Assembly (NCBI GenBank): GCA_905214525.1
Contig: CAJMMN010000008.1
Location: forward strand, 5,896 to 69,895
Direction: 5' to 3'
DNA: 64,000 bases
Source of the DNA: an uncultured bacterium
GTDB lineage: Bacteria; Actinomycetota; Coriobacteriia; Coriobacteriales; Coriobacteriaceae
The notes under the pieces: generated by a model
The model's database searches: none
What the model saw: only the letters and a program-made list of their open reading frames with translations
Told to the model about the DNA's origin: nothing
In this document: piece by piece, positions 1-7,212 of the stretch
Numbering within the stretch: position 1 is the stretch's first letter
Layout of the letters: the number at the start of each line of letters is the position of its first letter
Program-made: the position numbers and the translations under genes

Positions 1-840
1 GCGCTCGCCGTCGGACGCACGGAAATTATCGCCGTGCTGGCTACCGAGCCTTTGAGCGAGCTGTTTAGCGATCCCACCTACAGTGAGTTTTTAAGCGGCA
101 TTACCGAGGAACTTTCGGAGTCGTCTTACTTGCCCGTGATCTTGCAGGCATCTTCCTCGCATGAGCGCAACCGCGCACGCGAGCATTTTGAGCGCCGCTC
201 GTTTGACGCCGTCATCGACGTCTCGCCCTACAAGGGCAGTGAGCTGCTCGAGGTGCTGCGCGAGCTGGGCGTACCCACTGTGTTATGCGGCCAGCTCGAG
301 GGCCATCCCTATCGCGACGTGTTCTCGACGGTCTACTCCGACGACGAAGAGGGCGGACGCTTTGCGGCGCTCGCTATGAAAGATCGCGGACGCAAGGACA
401 TCGTTGCCGTGCTGGGGCCGCAGGATAACCCCGCCGTCATCGACCGCCTTCGCGGCTACCGTGCAATTTTGGGCGAAAGCCTTCCGGATGAAAATGTCAT
501 CTATACCGGATGGAGCAGCGGAGACGGCTACCAAGCCACGCGGCGGTTGCTCGCGCGCGAAATACGTGCCGACGGCGTGCTATGCGGATCGGACCGTATC
601 GCAACCGGCGTTATCGCCGCATTCAACGAAGCAGGAATTAGCGTACCCAAAGACGTTTCGGTCGTGGGCTTCGATGACCACGAGGTCGCAGCTCGCAGCG
701 TCCCCGCGTTGACGACCATTCGTCAGCCGCTTCGCGAGGAAGGCCACATGGCCGCAGGCATTGCGCTCGATATGATCAATGGCGCCGTACCCACCACCAC
801 CGTCATGCACATGCAGCTCGTTCAGAGAGACTCACTGTAG
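1..840 (+). CDS. LacI/GalR-family transcriptional regulator, 5' truncated by window
   Basis: The frame is already open at base 1 and runs to the stop at 838-840, so the gene begins outside the window; about 279 residues are visible. They form the sugar-binding effector domain of a LacI/GalR regulator: DRIATGVIAAFNEAG, VPKDVSVVGFDD and the late TTIRQP are standard signatures of this domain. The helix-turn-helix and hinge that bind the operator lie upstream of base 1. The family usually represses sugar uptake or catabolism and leaves DNA when a sugar binds. Nothing here shows which sugar or target, because the next gene (aspS) is a convergent housekeeping gene. A perfect 17-bp hairpin follows the stop codon. 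Confidence 0.9.
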   Translation, partial: ALAVGRTEIIAVLATEPLSELFSDPTYSEFLSGITEELSESSYLPVILQASSSHERNRAREHFERRSFDAVIDVSPYKGSELLEVLRELGVPTVLCGQLEGHPYRDVFSTVYSDDEEGGRFAALAMKDRGRKDIVAVLGPQDNPAVIDRLRGYRAILGESLPDENVIYTGWSSGDGYQATRRLLAREIRADGVLCGSDRIATGVIAAFNEAGISVPKDVSVVGFDDHEVAARSVPALTTIRQPLREEGHMAAGIALDMINGAVPTTTVMHMQLVQRDSL

Positions 841-846
841 GAAACT

Positions 847-890
847 GGGCCGGGCTTTCCGCTAGGCTGCTTTAGCGGAAAGCCCGGCCC
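847..890. terminator. 17-bp perfect hairpin after the LacI gene
   Basis: The arms at 847-863 and 874-890 are perfectly complementary over 17 bp around a 10-nt loop. It starts 6 nt after the LacI stop, as expected for a terminator, but there is no T-run on either side. It may instead be a mRNA 3'-end stabilising hairpin or part of the repeat that follows (903-985). Confidence 0.5.
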
Positions 891-902
891 ATTCCGAACG
901 CC

Positions 903-985
903 GATTCTGGGATGTACTTTCCGCCAGAAGCTCAACCGGAAAGTGCGACCCGTTATTTGGCTGGATTCTGGGTCGCAGTTTCCGC
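903..985. repeat. Intergenic hairpin repeat (family with 48492-48541)
   Basis: The 50-bp unit at 936-985 has arms beginning GGAAAGTGCGACCC and ending GGGTCGCAGTTTCC that pair except for one G-G mismatch. An extra half-arm of similar sequence lies at 903-925. The same 50-bp architecture recurs at 48492-48541 with different but compensating stem bases. Both copies are intergenic and neither encodes a protein. Confidence 0.6.
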
Positions 986-1023
986 GACGTCCGGTCACCC
1001 TATGCCCTCGCAACCTCGGCGTA

Positions 1024-1059
1024 TAAAAAACGAGGGAAAGCACACGTCCTTCCCTCGTT
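1024..1059 (-). terminator. Rho-independent terminator of aspS
   Basis: Read on the minus strand, an inverted repeat built on AACGAGGGAA and its complement is followed directly by TTTTTT. It lies 24 bp beyond the aspS stop codon. Confidence 0.85.
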
Positions 1060-1082
1060 ACGGGCAATATGTAGCCGCTTGC

Positions 1083-2870
1083 CTACATCAAGCGCAGGCT
1101 GACGTCCTTGAGCTGGGCGCCGGAAACGGCACTCGGGGCGCCCGACATGAGGTCGGAGCCGCTGGCCGTCTTGGGGAACGCCATGACGTCGCGGATGGAG
1201 TCGGAACCGGTGAGCAGCATGCACACGCGGTCCAGGCCCAGAGCAAAACCGCCCATCGGGGGCGCACCAAACTTGAGCGCCTCCATGAGGAAGCCGAACT
1301 GCGACTCGGCGCGCTCCTCGGTAAAGCCCAGGAGCTTGAGCATGGACATCTGCATCTCGGCGTTGTGGATACGCATACCGCCGCCGCCGGCCTCAAAGCC
1401 GTCCATGACAAAGTCGTAGGTGCAAGAACCGGCTGCCAACGGATTGGCCTCGATCTTGGCGATGTCGGTCTCGGTCGGCAGGGTGAAGGGCTGGTGCTCG
1501 GCAGCGTAAGCCTTGCGGTCCTCGTCCCAGTGGAACAGCGGGAAGTTGACGACCCACAGGAAGTCGTGGCCCTCGCGCTTGATCTCGAGCGCGTTAGCCA
1601 TGTGGGAACGCATGCCGCCCAGGATCTCGTCGGAAAGCAGGCGCGGGCCGGCGGCGAACATCACAAGGTCGCCGGGCTCGACGTCCATGCGCTCGCGCAG
1701 GGCAGCCATCTCCTCGTCCGAGAAGAACTTGACGATGGGGCTGTTGATGGAGCCGTCCTCGCGGAATGCGATCCAGGCCAGGCCCTTGGCGCCAAACGTG
1801 GAAGCCACGCCGGCAAGCTTATCGATCTTGGCGCGAGCCCAGGCACCGGCGCCCTTGGCGTTGATGGCCTTGACAACCGAGCCCTCCTCGTTAGCGGCAG
1901 TCGCGAAGACCTTGAACTTGGAGTTGGCAAAGATGTCGGTCAGGTCGACCAGGTGCATGCCGTAGCGAGTATCGGGCTTGTCGGAGCCATAGGTGTCCAT
2001 GGCCTCCCAATAGTCCATGCGACGCAGCGGCGTGGGCATCTCGACACCCATGCGGCCGAAGGCGTCGGCCAGGACCTCTTCGAGCGCGCTCATAACGTCG
2101 TTCTGGTCCACGAAGGACATCTCGATATCGACCTGGGTGAACTCGGGCTGACGGTCGGCACGCAAGTCCTCGTCGCGGAAGCACTTGGCAACCTGATAGT
2201 AGCGCTCGACGCCACCGACCATAAGCAGCTGCTTCAGGAGCTGCGGGGACTGCGGCAGGGCATAGAAGTTGCCCGGCTGGATGCGGCTGGGGACGATGAA
2301 GTCGCGGGCGCCCTCGGGCGTGGACTTAAACAGGGAGGGCGTCTCGACCTCCATGAACTCACGGTTGTGCAGCGCCTCGCGAATGGCAAAGGTAAAGTCG
2401 GAGCGCAGCTTGAGGTTGGCCATCATCTCGGGACGACGGAGGTCCAGATAGCGATAGCGCAGGCGGGTGTCCTCGCTGGTCTCGATGCCGTCCTCGATCT
2501 GGAACGGCGGGGTGACGGAAGTGTTGAGCACCTCGGCATGATCGGTCAGGACCTCGATCTCGCCGGTCGCGAGCTTGGTGTTGGTGGTCTCCTCGCCACG
2601 GGCGCGCACGACGCCGTGAATCTTGATGGGCCACTCGGGACGCATGGTCTCGGCGATCTTAAAGGCATCGCCGTCGGAATGCTCGGGGTCGAAGGTGAGC
2701 TGCGTGATGCCCTCGCGATCGCGAAGGTCGCAGAAGATAAGGCCGCCGTGGTCGCGGCGACGGCTCACCCAACCGGTGAGGGTGACTTCTTCGCCCACGT
2801 TCTCGAAGCGAAGCTCGCCGCAGGTACGGGTGTGCATGGAATGCTCGTCAATGGGACGGGTCTGGCTCAT
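1083..2870 (-). CDS. aspS: Aspartyl-tRNA synthetase
   Basis: This class II synthetase charges tRNA-Asp with aspartate in the cytoplasm; 595 residues is the usual bacterial length. An N-terminal OB-fold anticodon-binding domain (about 1-115) precedes the catalytic core. Motif 2 is CFRDEDLRADRQPEFTQVD (about 230-248) and motif 3 includes GLDRVCMLL near residue 560. The region between about 300 and 430 corresponds to the bacterial GAD insertion. The start is supported by AAAGGAGGATCA about 8 nt upstream. It is a single-gene unit with its own terminator. No T-box specifier or antiterminator was recognised in the leader, only a plain hairpin at 2892-2933. Whether it also charges tRNA-Asn cannot be told from sequence reading alone. 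Confidence 0.97.
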   Translation of the reverse strand: MSQTRPIDEHSMHTRTCGELRFENVGEEVTLTGWVSRRRDHGGLIFCDLRDREGITQLTFDPEHSDGDAFKIAETMRPEWPIKIHGVVRARGEETTNTKLATGEIEVLTDHAEVLNTSVTPPFQIEDGIETSEDTRLRYRYLDLRRPEMMANLKLRSDFTFAIREALHNREFMEVETPSLFKSTPEGARDFIVPSRIQPGNFYALPQSPQLLKQLLMVGGVERYYQVAKCFRDEDLRADRQPEFTQVDIEMSFVDQNDVMSALEEVLADAFGRMGVEMPTPLRRMDYWEAMDTYGSDKPDTRYGMHLVDLTDIFANSKFKVFATAANEEGSVVKAINAKGAGAWARAKIDKLAGVASTFGAKGLAWIAFREDGSINSPIVKFFSDEEMAALRERMDVEPGDLVMFAAGPRLLSDEILGGMRSHMANALEIKREGHDFLWVVNFPLFHWDEDRKAYAAEHQPFTLPTETDIAKIEANPLAAGSCTYDFVMDGFEAGGGGMRIHNAEMQMSMLKLLGFTEERAESQFGFLMEALKFGAPPMGGFALGLDRVCMLLTGSDSIRDVMAFPKTASGSDLMSGAPSAVSGAQLKDVSLRLM

Positions 2871-2891
2871 ACCAGTGATCCTCCTTTATGG

Positions 2892-2933
2892 ATCTGTGCC
2901 GCCCCGTGTCGTTCCGGGCGGCGTCGTACAGAT
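2892..2933 (-). promoter_or_regulatory. Two-part hairpin in the aspS leader
   Basis: Outer arms ATCTGT/ACAGAT (2892-2897 and 2928-2933) enclose an inner GC-rich stem GCCGCCC/GGGCGGC (2899-2905 and 2916-2922). It sits just upstream of the aspS Shine-Dalgarno. It lacks the conserved T-box sequence, so any regulatory role is unproven. The rest of 2871-3126 should hold the divergent aspS and serB promoters; I could not fix -35/-10 boxes. Confidence 0.3.
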
Positions 2934-3126
2934 TTGCCCAGCCTGCGTAAACCGCGCAGCCAGGCATGGCGTTCTATCTTATCGCACCTGTGTCGATGTG
3001 CCGCGGAAAAGTAGCTCATGCCCAAAGACTTGACGGAGACGAAACAATTGGTGCACCGCGGCCGTCGCCAAGGCGTGCCACGTGCGACAATGTGCCCCAA
3101 TACAACTGCACTCGGAAAGGCCCGCC

Positions 3127-3762
3127 ATGACTGCACGCCTCATCGTTATGGATATCGACTCCACACTCATCAACCAGGAGGTTATCGATCTTTTGGGCGA
3201 GGAGGCCGGCGTAGGCGAGCAAGTGGCGAAGATCACTGAGCGCGCCATGCGCGGCGAGCTTGACTTTAAGCAGGCGCTCGAGGAGCGCGTGGGGCTGCTT
3301 GCCGGCTTGGACGAGAGCGTGTTCGAGCGCACGTTTGAGCGCGTGACGTTTACCCCCGGCGCGCTGGAGCTTGTGCGCTCGGCGCACAGCAAGGGCTGGA
3401 AAGTCGGCGTGGTAAGCGGCGGCTTTCACGAGGTCGCCGATAAGATCGTGGCCGCCGCGGGCATCGACTTTTGCCTCGCTAACCGCCTGGAGGTCGTGGA
3501 CGGCAAGCTCACCGGTAAGTTGGCTGCGGACATTGTGACCAAGGAATCCAAGCTTATCCAGCTGCTGGACTGGGCAGTTGAGTGCGGTGTCGATATGGCC
3601 CATACCGTCGCGATCGGCGACGGCGCCAACGACATCCCCATGATCCAGGCCGCAGGCACGGGCATCGCGTTTTGCGCCAAGCCCAAGACGCGCGAGGCCG
3701 CCCCGTTTACCATCGACGAGCGCAACCTGATGCTCGCCATGGACATCATCCTGCGCGACTAG
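3127..3762 (+). CDS. serB: Phosphoserine phosphatase
   Basis: This 211-residue HAD-superfamily phosphatase removes phosphate from L-phosphoserine, the last step of serine synthesis. Motif I is DIDSTLI near the N terminus, with the aspartate that becomes phosphorylated. Motif III/IV is GDGANDIPM near the C terminus, which binds magnesium. VVSGGF in the middle is the usual motif II serine region. An in-frame ATG exists at 3082, but the start at 3127 has GGAAAGG at the right spacing and gives the length usual for the short SerB form without an ACT domain. It stands alone, divergent from aspS. It could also be a related HAD phosphatase, but motif order fits SerB well. Confidence 0.9.
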   Translation: MTARLIVMDIDSTLINQEVIDLLGEEAGVGEQVAKITERAMRGELDFKQALEERVGLLAGLDESVFERTFERVTFTPGALELVRSAHSKGWKVGVVSGGFHEVADKIVAAAGIDFCLANRLEVVDGKLTGKLAADIVTKESKLIQLLDWAVECGVDMAHTVAIGDGANDIPMIQAAGTGIAFCAKPKTREAAPFTIDERNLMLAMDIILRD

Positions 3763-3799
3763 TCGATCCGTCCAACAATTGGATCAGTCTGTCCTATAG

Positions 3800-3831
3800 T
3801 TTCCGAACAATTTTGTCTTAGTGTTCGGAAA
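3800..3831. promoter_or_regulatory. 10-bp perfect inverted repeat upstream of larB
   Basis: TTTCCGAACA (3800-3809) and TGTTCGGAAA (3822-3831) form a perfect inverted repeat with a 12-nt spacer. It lies 45 bp before the larB start and overlaps the likely promoter. There is no T-run after it, so an operator is more likely than a serB terminator. The TetR-type regulator three genes downstream is the obvious candidate binder; this is inference. Confidence 0.45.
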
Positions 3832-3876
3832 TATACCCTTTGAGTGCTAGACTTTGCGCCGTCGAAGGGAACATAT

Positions 3877-4659
3877 ATGGATAAGCGAGATCTTGAGCAA
3901 TTGCTGAGCGACGTTGCCGGCGGAGCAGTCACCCCTGCCGACGCCCTCACGCGCATCCAGACGGCTCCGACCGCCGATTTGGGCTTTGCGCAGCTCGATC
4001 TTTCGCGCGGGGTGCGCCAGGGGGCCGGCGAGGTTGTCTACGGGGCCGGTAAAACCGCCGATCAGATTGCCGCCATTATCGAAGCACTGCGCGATGCCGG
4101 CCAGGAGCGTATCCTGGTCACGCGCCTGGATGCCGAAAAAGCCGCGCGCACCGCTGAACTTCTTGGCAACGGCATCGACCTGGGATATGTCCCGGACGCA
4201 CAGCTCGCCCTCGTGGGCGGCAAGCCCTCCCCTACCGGCAACGGACGCATCGTCGTCGCCTGCGCCGGCACGAGCGACCTGCCCGTCGCCGAAGAAGCCG
4301 CGTTGACGGCCGAGTTCTATGGCAACGAGGTCGACCGCCTCTACGACGTGGGTGTCGCCGGCCTGCACCGTCTGCTTGCGCATGCCGAGGAACTTGCCCA
4401 GGCACAGGTGGTCATCGCCATTGCCGGCATGGAGGGCGCGTTGGCGAGCGTTATCGGCGGCCTGGTGAGCTGTCCGGTCATCGCCGTTCCCACCAGCGTG
4501 GGTTACGGCGCGAGCTTTGGTGGCGTAGCCGCGCTGCTCGCCATGCTCAACTCCTGTGCCAGCGGCGTTTCGGTCGTCAACATCGACAACGGCTTTGGTG
4601 CCGCCTACCAGGCAAGTCTTATCAATCATCTGAGCGCCGGCACGCCCTGCGCCCGTTAA
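3877..4659 (+). CDS. larB: LarB, pyridinium-3,5-biscarboxylic acid mononucleotide synthase
   Basis: LarB starts synthesis of the nickel-pincer nucleotide cofactor of lactate racemase by carboxylating and hydrolysing nicotinic acid adenine dinucleotide. The 260-residue product has a helical N-terminal part and a C-terminal domain related to AIR carboxylase (PurE). The segments VVACAGTSDLPVAEEAA and FYGNEVDRLYDVGVAG, and the late NIDNGFGAAY, are typical of the family. The ATG at 3877 follows GAAGGGA at good spacing, while an upstream in-frame GTG (3844) has no ribosome-binding site. Only 10 nt separate it from larC, so the two are probably co-transcribed. The gene supports the larA product encoded convergently at 7213-8490. 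Confidence 0.93.
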   Translation: MDKRDLEQLLSDVAGGAVTPADALTRIQTAPTADLGFAQLDLSRGVRQGAGEVVYGAGKTADQIAAIIEALRDAGQERILVTRLDAEKAARTAELLGNGIDLGYVPDAQLALVGGKPSPTGNGRIVVACAGTSDLPVAEEAALTAEFYGNEVDRLYDVGVAGLHRLLAHAEELAQAQVVIAIAGMEGALASVIGGLVSCPVIAVPTSVGYGASFGGVAALLAMLNSCASGVSVVNIDNGFGAAYQASLINHLSAGTPCAR

Positions 4660-4669
4660 GGAGCATTCC

Positions 4670-5587
4670 ATGTCCAATCATCAGCACACGCTTATCATCG
4701 ACGGCACCTCGGGCATCAGCGGCGATATGACCGTCGCGGCCCTGCTCGACCTAGGCGCCAGCGAGGAGCACCTGCGCGAGCAGCTCGCCACGCTGCCGGT
4801 CGACGGCTTTACGATCGCCGTCACACGCGTAAGCAAGCATGGCATCAACGCCTGCGATTTCGACGTCCAGCTTGCAGAGGAGCTCGAGAACCACGATCAC
4901 GATATGGCCTGGCTCTACGGCAACGAAGCAGCTGCCGAGCACACGCACGAGCATGAGCACCACCATCATGATCATGGCGAGCACGAACACGAGCACTGCC
5001 ACGAGCATGACCATGAGGGCCACGGTCATGGCCACGAGGGTCACCATCACGCCCACCACCATCACCACCGTTCTTTGGCGGACGTCACCGCCATCATAGA
5101 TGGCTCGCAGCTAAGCGATGGCGCCAAGCGTCGCGCGCTCGCCATCTTTACCGCGCTCGCCGCCGCCGAGGCCAAGGCCCACGGCAAAACGCCCGAGACC
5201 GTCATGTTCCACGAGGTAGGCGCCGTCGATTCCATCGTCGACGTCTGCTCTGTCGCCATCTGCCTCGATGCCCTGGGTATTGAGGACATCGTGGTCGAGT
5301 CGCTCTCCGAGGGTCACGGTACCATCCGTTGTGCCCACGGTCTCATGCCCATTCCCGTCCCCGCTGTCGTCAACCTGTGCCAGGCGGGCAATATCGCCCT
5401 CACGCCCGCACCGGTCGCCGGCGAGCTCGTCACGCCCACGGGTGCCGCCATCATCGCCGCGCTGCGCACGTCCGAGCACCTGCCGGCCCGCTACCGCATC
5501 GAGGCCGTCGGCTACGGCGCCGGTAAGCGCCCCTACGAGGGCTGCTCCGGTACGCTCCGCTGCCTGCTCGTTCACGCGGACGCATAG
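4670..5587 (+). CDS. larC: LarC N-terminal part (LarC1) with histidine-rich loop; LarC2 absent
   Basis: LarC (pyridinium-3,5-bisthiocarboxylic acid mononucleotide nickel chelatase) inserts nickel into the lactate-racemase cofactor using CTP. The 305 residues match only the first domain: IIDGTSGISGDM at the start, FHEVGAVDSIVDV and TPTGAAI in the core. A histidine-rich stretch at residues 91-133 contains 25 His, presumably binding or storing nickel. The protein ends at GTLRCLLVHADA, where full-length members continue into the CTP-binding C-terminal domain. In Lactiplantibacillus plantarum the two parts are joined by ribosomal frameshifting. Here the tetR gene starts 3 nt after the stop, so no LarC2 can be read by frameshifting. 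LarC2 must be elsewhere in the genome or be dispensable. Confidence 0.9.
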   Translation: MSNHQHTLIIDGTSGISGDMTVAALLDLGASEEHLREQLATLPVDGFTIAVTRVSKHGINACDFDVQLAEELENHDHDMAWLYGNEAAAEHTHEHEHHHHDHGEHEHEHCHEHDHEGHGHGHEGHHHAHHHHHRSLADVTAIIDGSQLSDGAKRRALAIFTALAAAEAKAHGKTPETVMFHEVGAVDSIVDVCSVAICLDALGIEDIVVESLSEGHGTIRCAHGLMPIPVPAVVNLCQAGNIALTPAPVAGELVTPTGAAIIAALRTSEHLPARYRIEAVGYGAGKRPYEGCSGTLRCLLVHADA

Positions 5588-5589
5588 CC

Positions 5590-6129
5590 ATGGATGCCCG
5601 CAAGGCAAAAAGCCGCGCTGCCATCGTTGCGGCGTTCTCCGAGCTGCTGCGCGAAGAGGACTACGGCAAGATCGCCGTCGGCGACATTATCGCTCGCGCC
5701 CATGTGGGTCGGGCCACGTTCTACGGCCTCTTCAAAAGCAAAGATGACCTACTGTCTGAACTCGTGAGCGACATCTGCACCCACGCCCTCGACGACGATG
5801 GCACACCGCTCGACGACCCACTCGTGCAGGTCGAGCATATCCTCAACAACCTCTGGGAGCGCCGCCAGGGTGTACGAGCCCTCGTAGCCGGCGCCGGCTC
5901 ACGCGTCTTCGCCGACTGCTTACGCAAGACCATCATGTCACGAGCAGCCGAAACCGTCCCTACCGACCCAAACGGCCCCGCCGCCACTATGAACCGAAGC
6001 TTCCTACTACACCACATAGCCTCAAGCTTCGTAGGAATGGTCCAATGGTGGGCCTGGCACAACTTCGAAGCAAACAAAGCCGACGTAGCCAAAGACTACC
6101 TATCAGCCATTAAGCCTCTCTTCAGCTAA
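5590..6129 (+). CDS. TetR/AcrR-family transcriptional regulator
   Basis: The 179-residue protein has an N-terminal TetR helix-turn-helix (about residues 5-55), including ARAHVGRATFYGLFKSKDDLL, followed by a helical ligand-binding half. Its ATG is 3 nt after the larC stop, so it is translationally linked to larB-larC and probably controls the lar genes, perhaps through the inverted repeat at 3800-3831. In known lactobacilli lar genes are controlled by a Crp/Fnr-type LarR, so a TetR regulator would be a different solution. Codon use in the last third is richer in A/T-ending codons than in larB/larC. The ligand is unknown; lactate isomers are an obvious but untested guess. Confidence 0.85.
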   Translation: MDARKAKSRAAIVAAFSELLREEDYGKIAVGDIIARAHVGRATFYGLFKSKDDLLSELVSDICTHALDDDGTPLDDPLVQVEHILNNLWERRQGVRALVAGAGSRVFADCLRKTIMSRAAETVPTDPNGPAATMNRSFLLHHIASSFVGMVQWWAWHNFEANKADVAKDYLSAIKPLFS

Positions 6130-6285
6130 GTAAGAAGCCCATCCCAAAGCATCGCCCCAACCCAAGCCGCCACGCATCCCAAAGCGTCACTCGCGCTTCA
6201 ACGCCCCCAGCAGCGACAAGCCCCTCCCATCCAAATTCAGATATATATGTTGGGTTGCTTGTTCCAACGCGACTAAGATCCCGCA
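6130..6285. other. Intergenic sequence without a recognisable gene
   Basis: This C-rich stretch lies between the convergent tetR and larD genes and precedes the palindrome at 6286-6410. The near-repeat CATCCCAAAGC occurs twice (about 6141 and 6175). I see no credible start codon with a ribosome-binding site and no RNA gene. Confidence 0.5.
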
Positions 6286-6410
6286 GCTGGCCGCATGGGG
6301 TAACTTCCCAGCGCATTCCGCAGGACGCAAAAAGGCTCGCCGCACGAAGTGCGCAGCGAGCCTTTTTGCATGTCCGAGGACGCGCTGGGAAGTTACCCCA
6401 TGCGGCCAGC
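6286..6410. repeat. Long palindromic element, copy 1 (core plus private 29-bp arms)
   Basis: Perfectly complementary outer arms of 29 bp (6286-6314 and 6382-6410) enclose a 67-nt core. The core is a hairpin, GCAAAAAGGCTCGC against GCGAGCCTTTTTGC (6327-6340 and 6356-6369), with a small GCAC-GAA-GTGC tip. The core is nearly the same as the one at 8900-8968, but the outer arms are unrelated to those there. It sits between the convergent tetR and larD genes, and the central stem with A and T runs could terminate transcription in both directions. Confidence 0.8.
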
Positions 6411-6431
6411 GGACAACTATGTAGCCTCAGA

Positions 6432-7163
6432 CTAGAACATGCCCAAGAAACCATGCACAAACAGCGCGGCCACAATAGCACCGACAAACGGCGCGATGCC
6501 AGGAACAAGCAGGCCATACTTCCAGTTGTTGTCAGCCTTGTTCTTAATCGGCAGCACCTGATAGGCCATGCGAGGACCAAGGTCACGTGCCTGGTTCATG
6601 GCGAAGCCGGTGATGCCGCCCATGCCCATGCCAACAGCCCAAACAATCAGACCGACGCAGATGGCGAGCATCAGAACGTTCTCGCCGGCGCGGCTAGCGG
6701 CAGCAAGGATGGCGCTGATGAACACAAAGGTGCAGATAGCCTCGCAGAAGAAGTTACGGGCATAGTTGGTACCCTCGGTGGTGGGGTTGGTCGAGAAAAT
6801 GTTGCGCTGGGCAATGGGGTCGACGACGCCCTCGGAAGCCTTGAACTCATCGGCATACATAAACCAAGCGATTACGGCACCCACAAAGCCGCCGAGCATA
6901 TCGGCAAGCATAAAGGGGATGCAGTTGCCCCACGGCACCAAGCCGACGATGCACTGGGCAAGCACCATAGCCGGGTTCATGCACACGGCGCCGCCAAAGA
7001 CAAACAGGCAGACCGAGATGCCAAAAGACCAAGTGGTGATGGCAAACATGTGACCGGAGCCCTGATACTTGGTGCCTTTGAGCACGGTATCGCAGTGCAC
7101 GCCCACGCCAAAGACGATCATGAGGGCCGTCGCGCCGAATTCGCAGAGGAGTTTGGTAAGCAT
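6432..7163 (-). CDS. larD: MIP-family channel, LarD-like lactic acid/glycerol facilitator
   Basis: This 243-residue membrane protein belongs to the aquaporin/glycerol-facilitator family, with about six membrane segments plus two half-helices. The first pore motif is a normal NPA (VCMNPAMV). The second is MNQARDLGPR, i.e. NQA instead of NPA; the aspartate after the arginine is the usual mark of solute-conducting glyceroporins rather than water channels. It is 49 bp downstream of larA on the same strand, which argues for the LarD role of letting lactic acid cross the membrane to reach the racemase. GATAAGG before the ATG is an acceptable ribosome-binding site. Glycerol transport remains possible. 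Confidence 0.85.
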   Translation of the reverse strand: MLTKLLCEFGATALMIVFGVGVHCDTVLKGTKYQGSGHMFAITTWSFGISVCLFVFGGAVCMNPAMVLAQCIVGLVPWGNCIPFMLADMLGGFVGAVIAWFMYADEFKASEGVVDPIAQRNIFSTNPTTEGTNYARNFFCEAICTFVFISAILAAASRAGENVLMLAICVGLIVWAVGMGMGGITGFAMNQARDLGPRMAYQVLPIKNKADNNWKYGLLVPGIAPFVGAIVAALFVHGFLGMF

Positions 7164-7212
7164 AAAACCTTATCTTTCTTATCGGTTACAAACGATTCGT
7201 TTAAGCCGCGCA

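Noticed and set aside
912..3014. 700-codon open frame on the plus strand across aspS
   Set aside because: It is antisense to a full, motif-complete aspS; long antisense frames are expected from the codon bias of GC-rich genes. The same applies to long frames opposite ppc (9265-11820), hisS, htpG, metG and the P-type ATPase gene.
2871..3126. T-box riboswitch upstream of aspS (and of serS, hisS, metG)
   Set aside because: No conserved T-box sequence or antiterminator was seen in any of these leaders.
4951..5070. DNA-level repeat that could suggest a CRISPR or satellite
   Set aside because: It is the CAC/CAT/GAG-rich coding sequence of the LarC histidine-rich loop, in frame and without spacers. 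No CRISPR array was seen anywhere.
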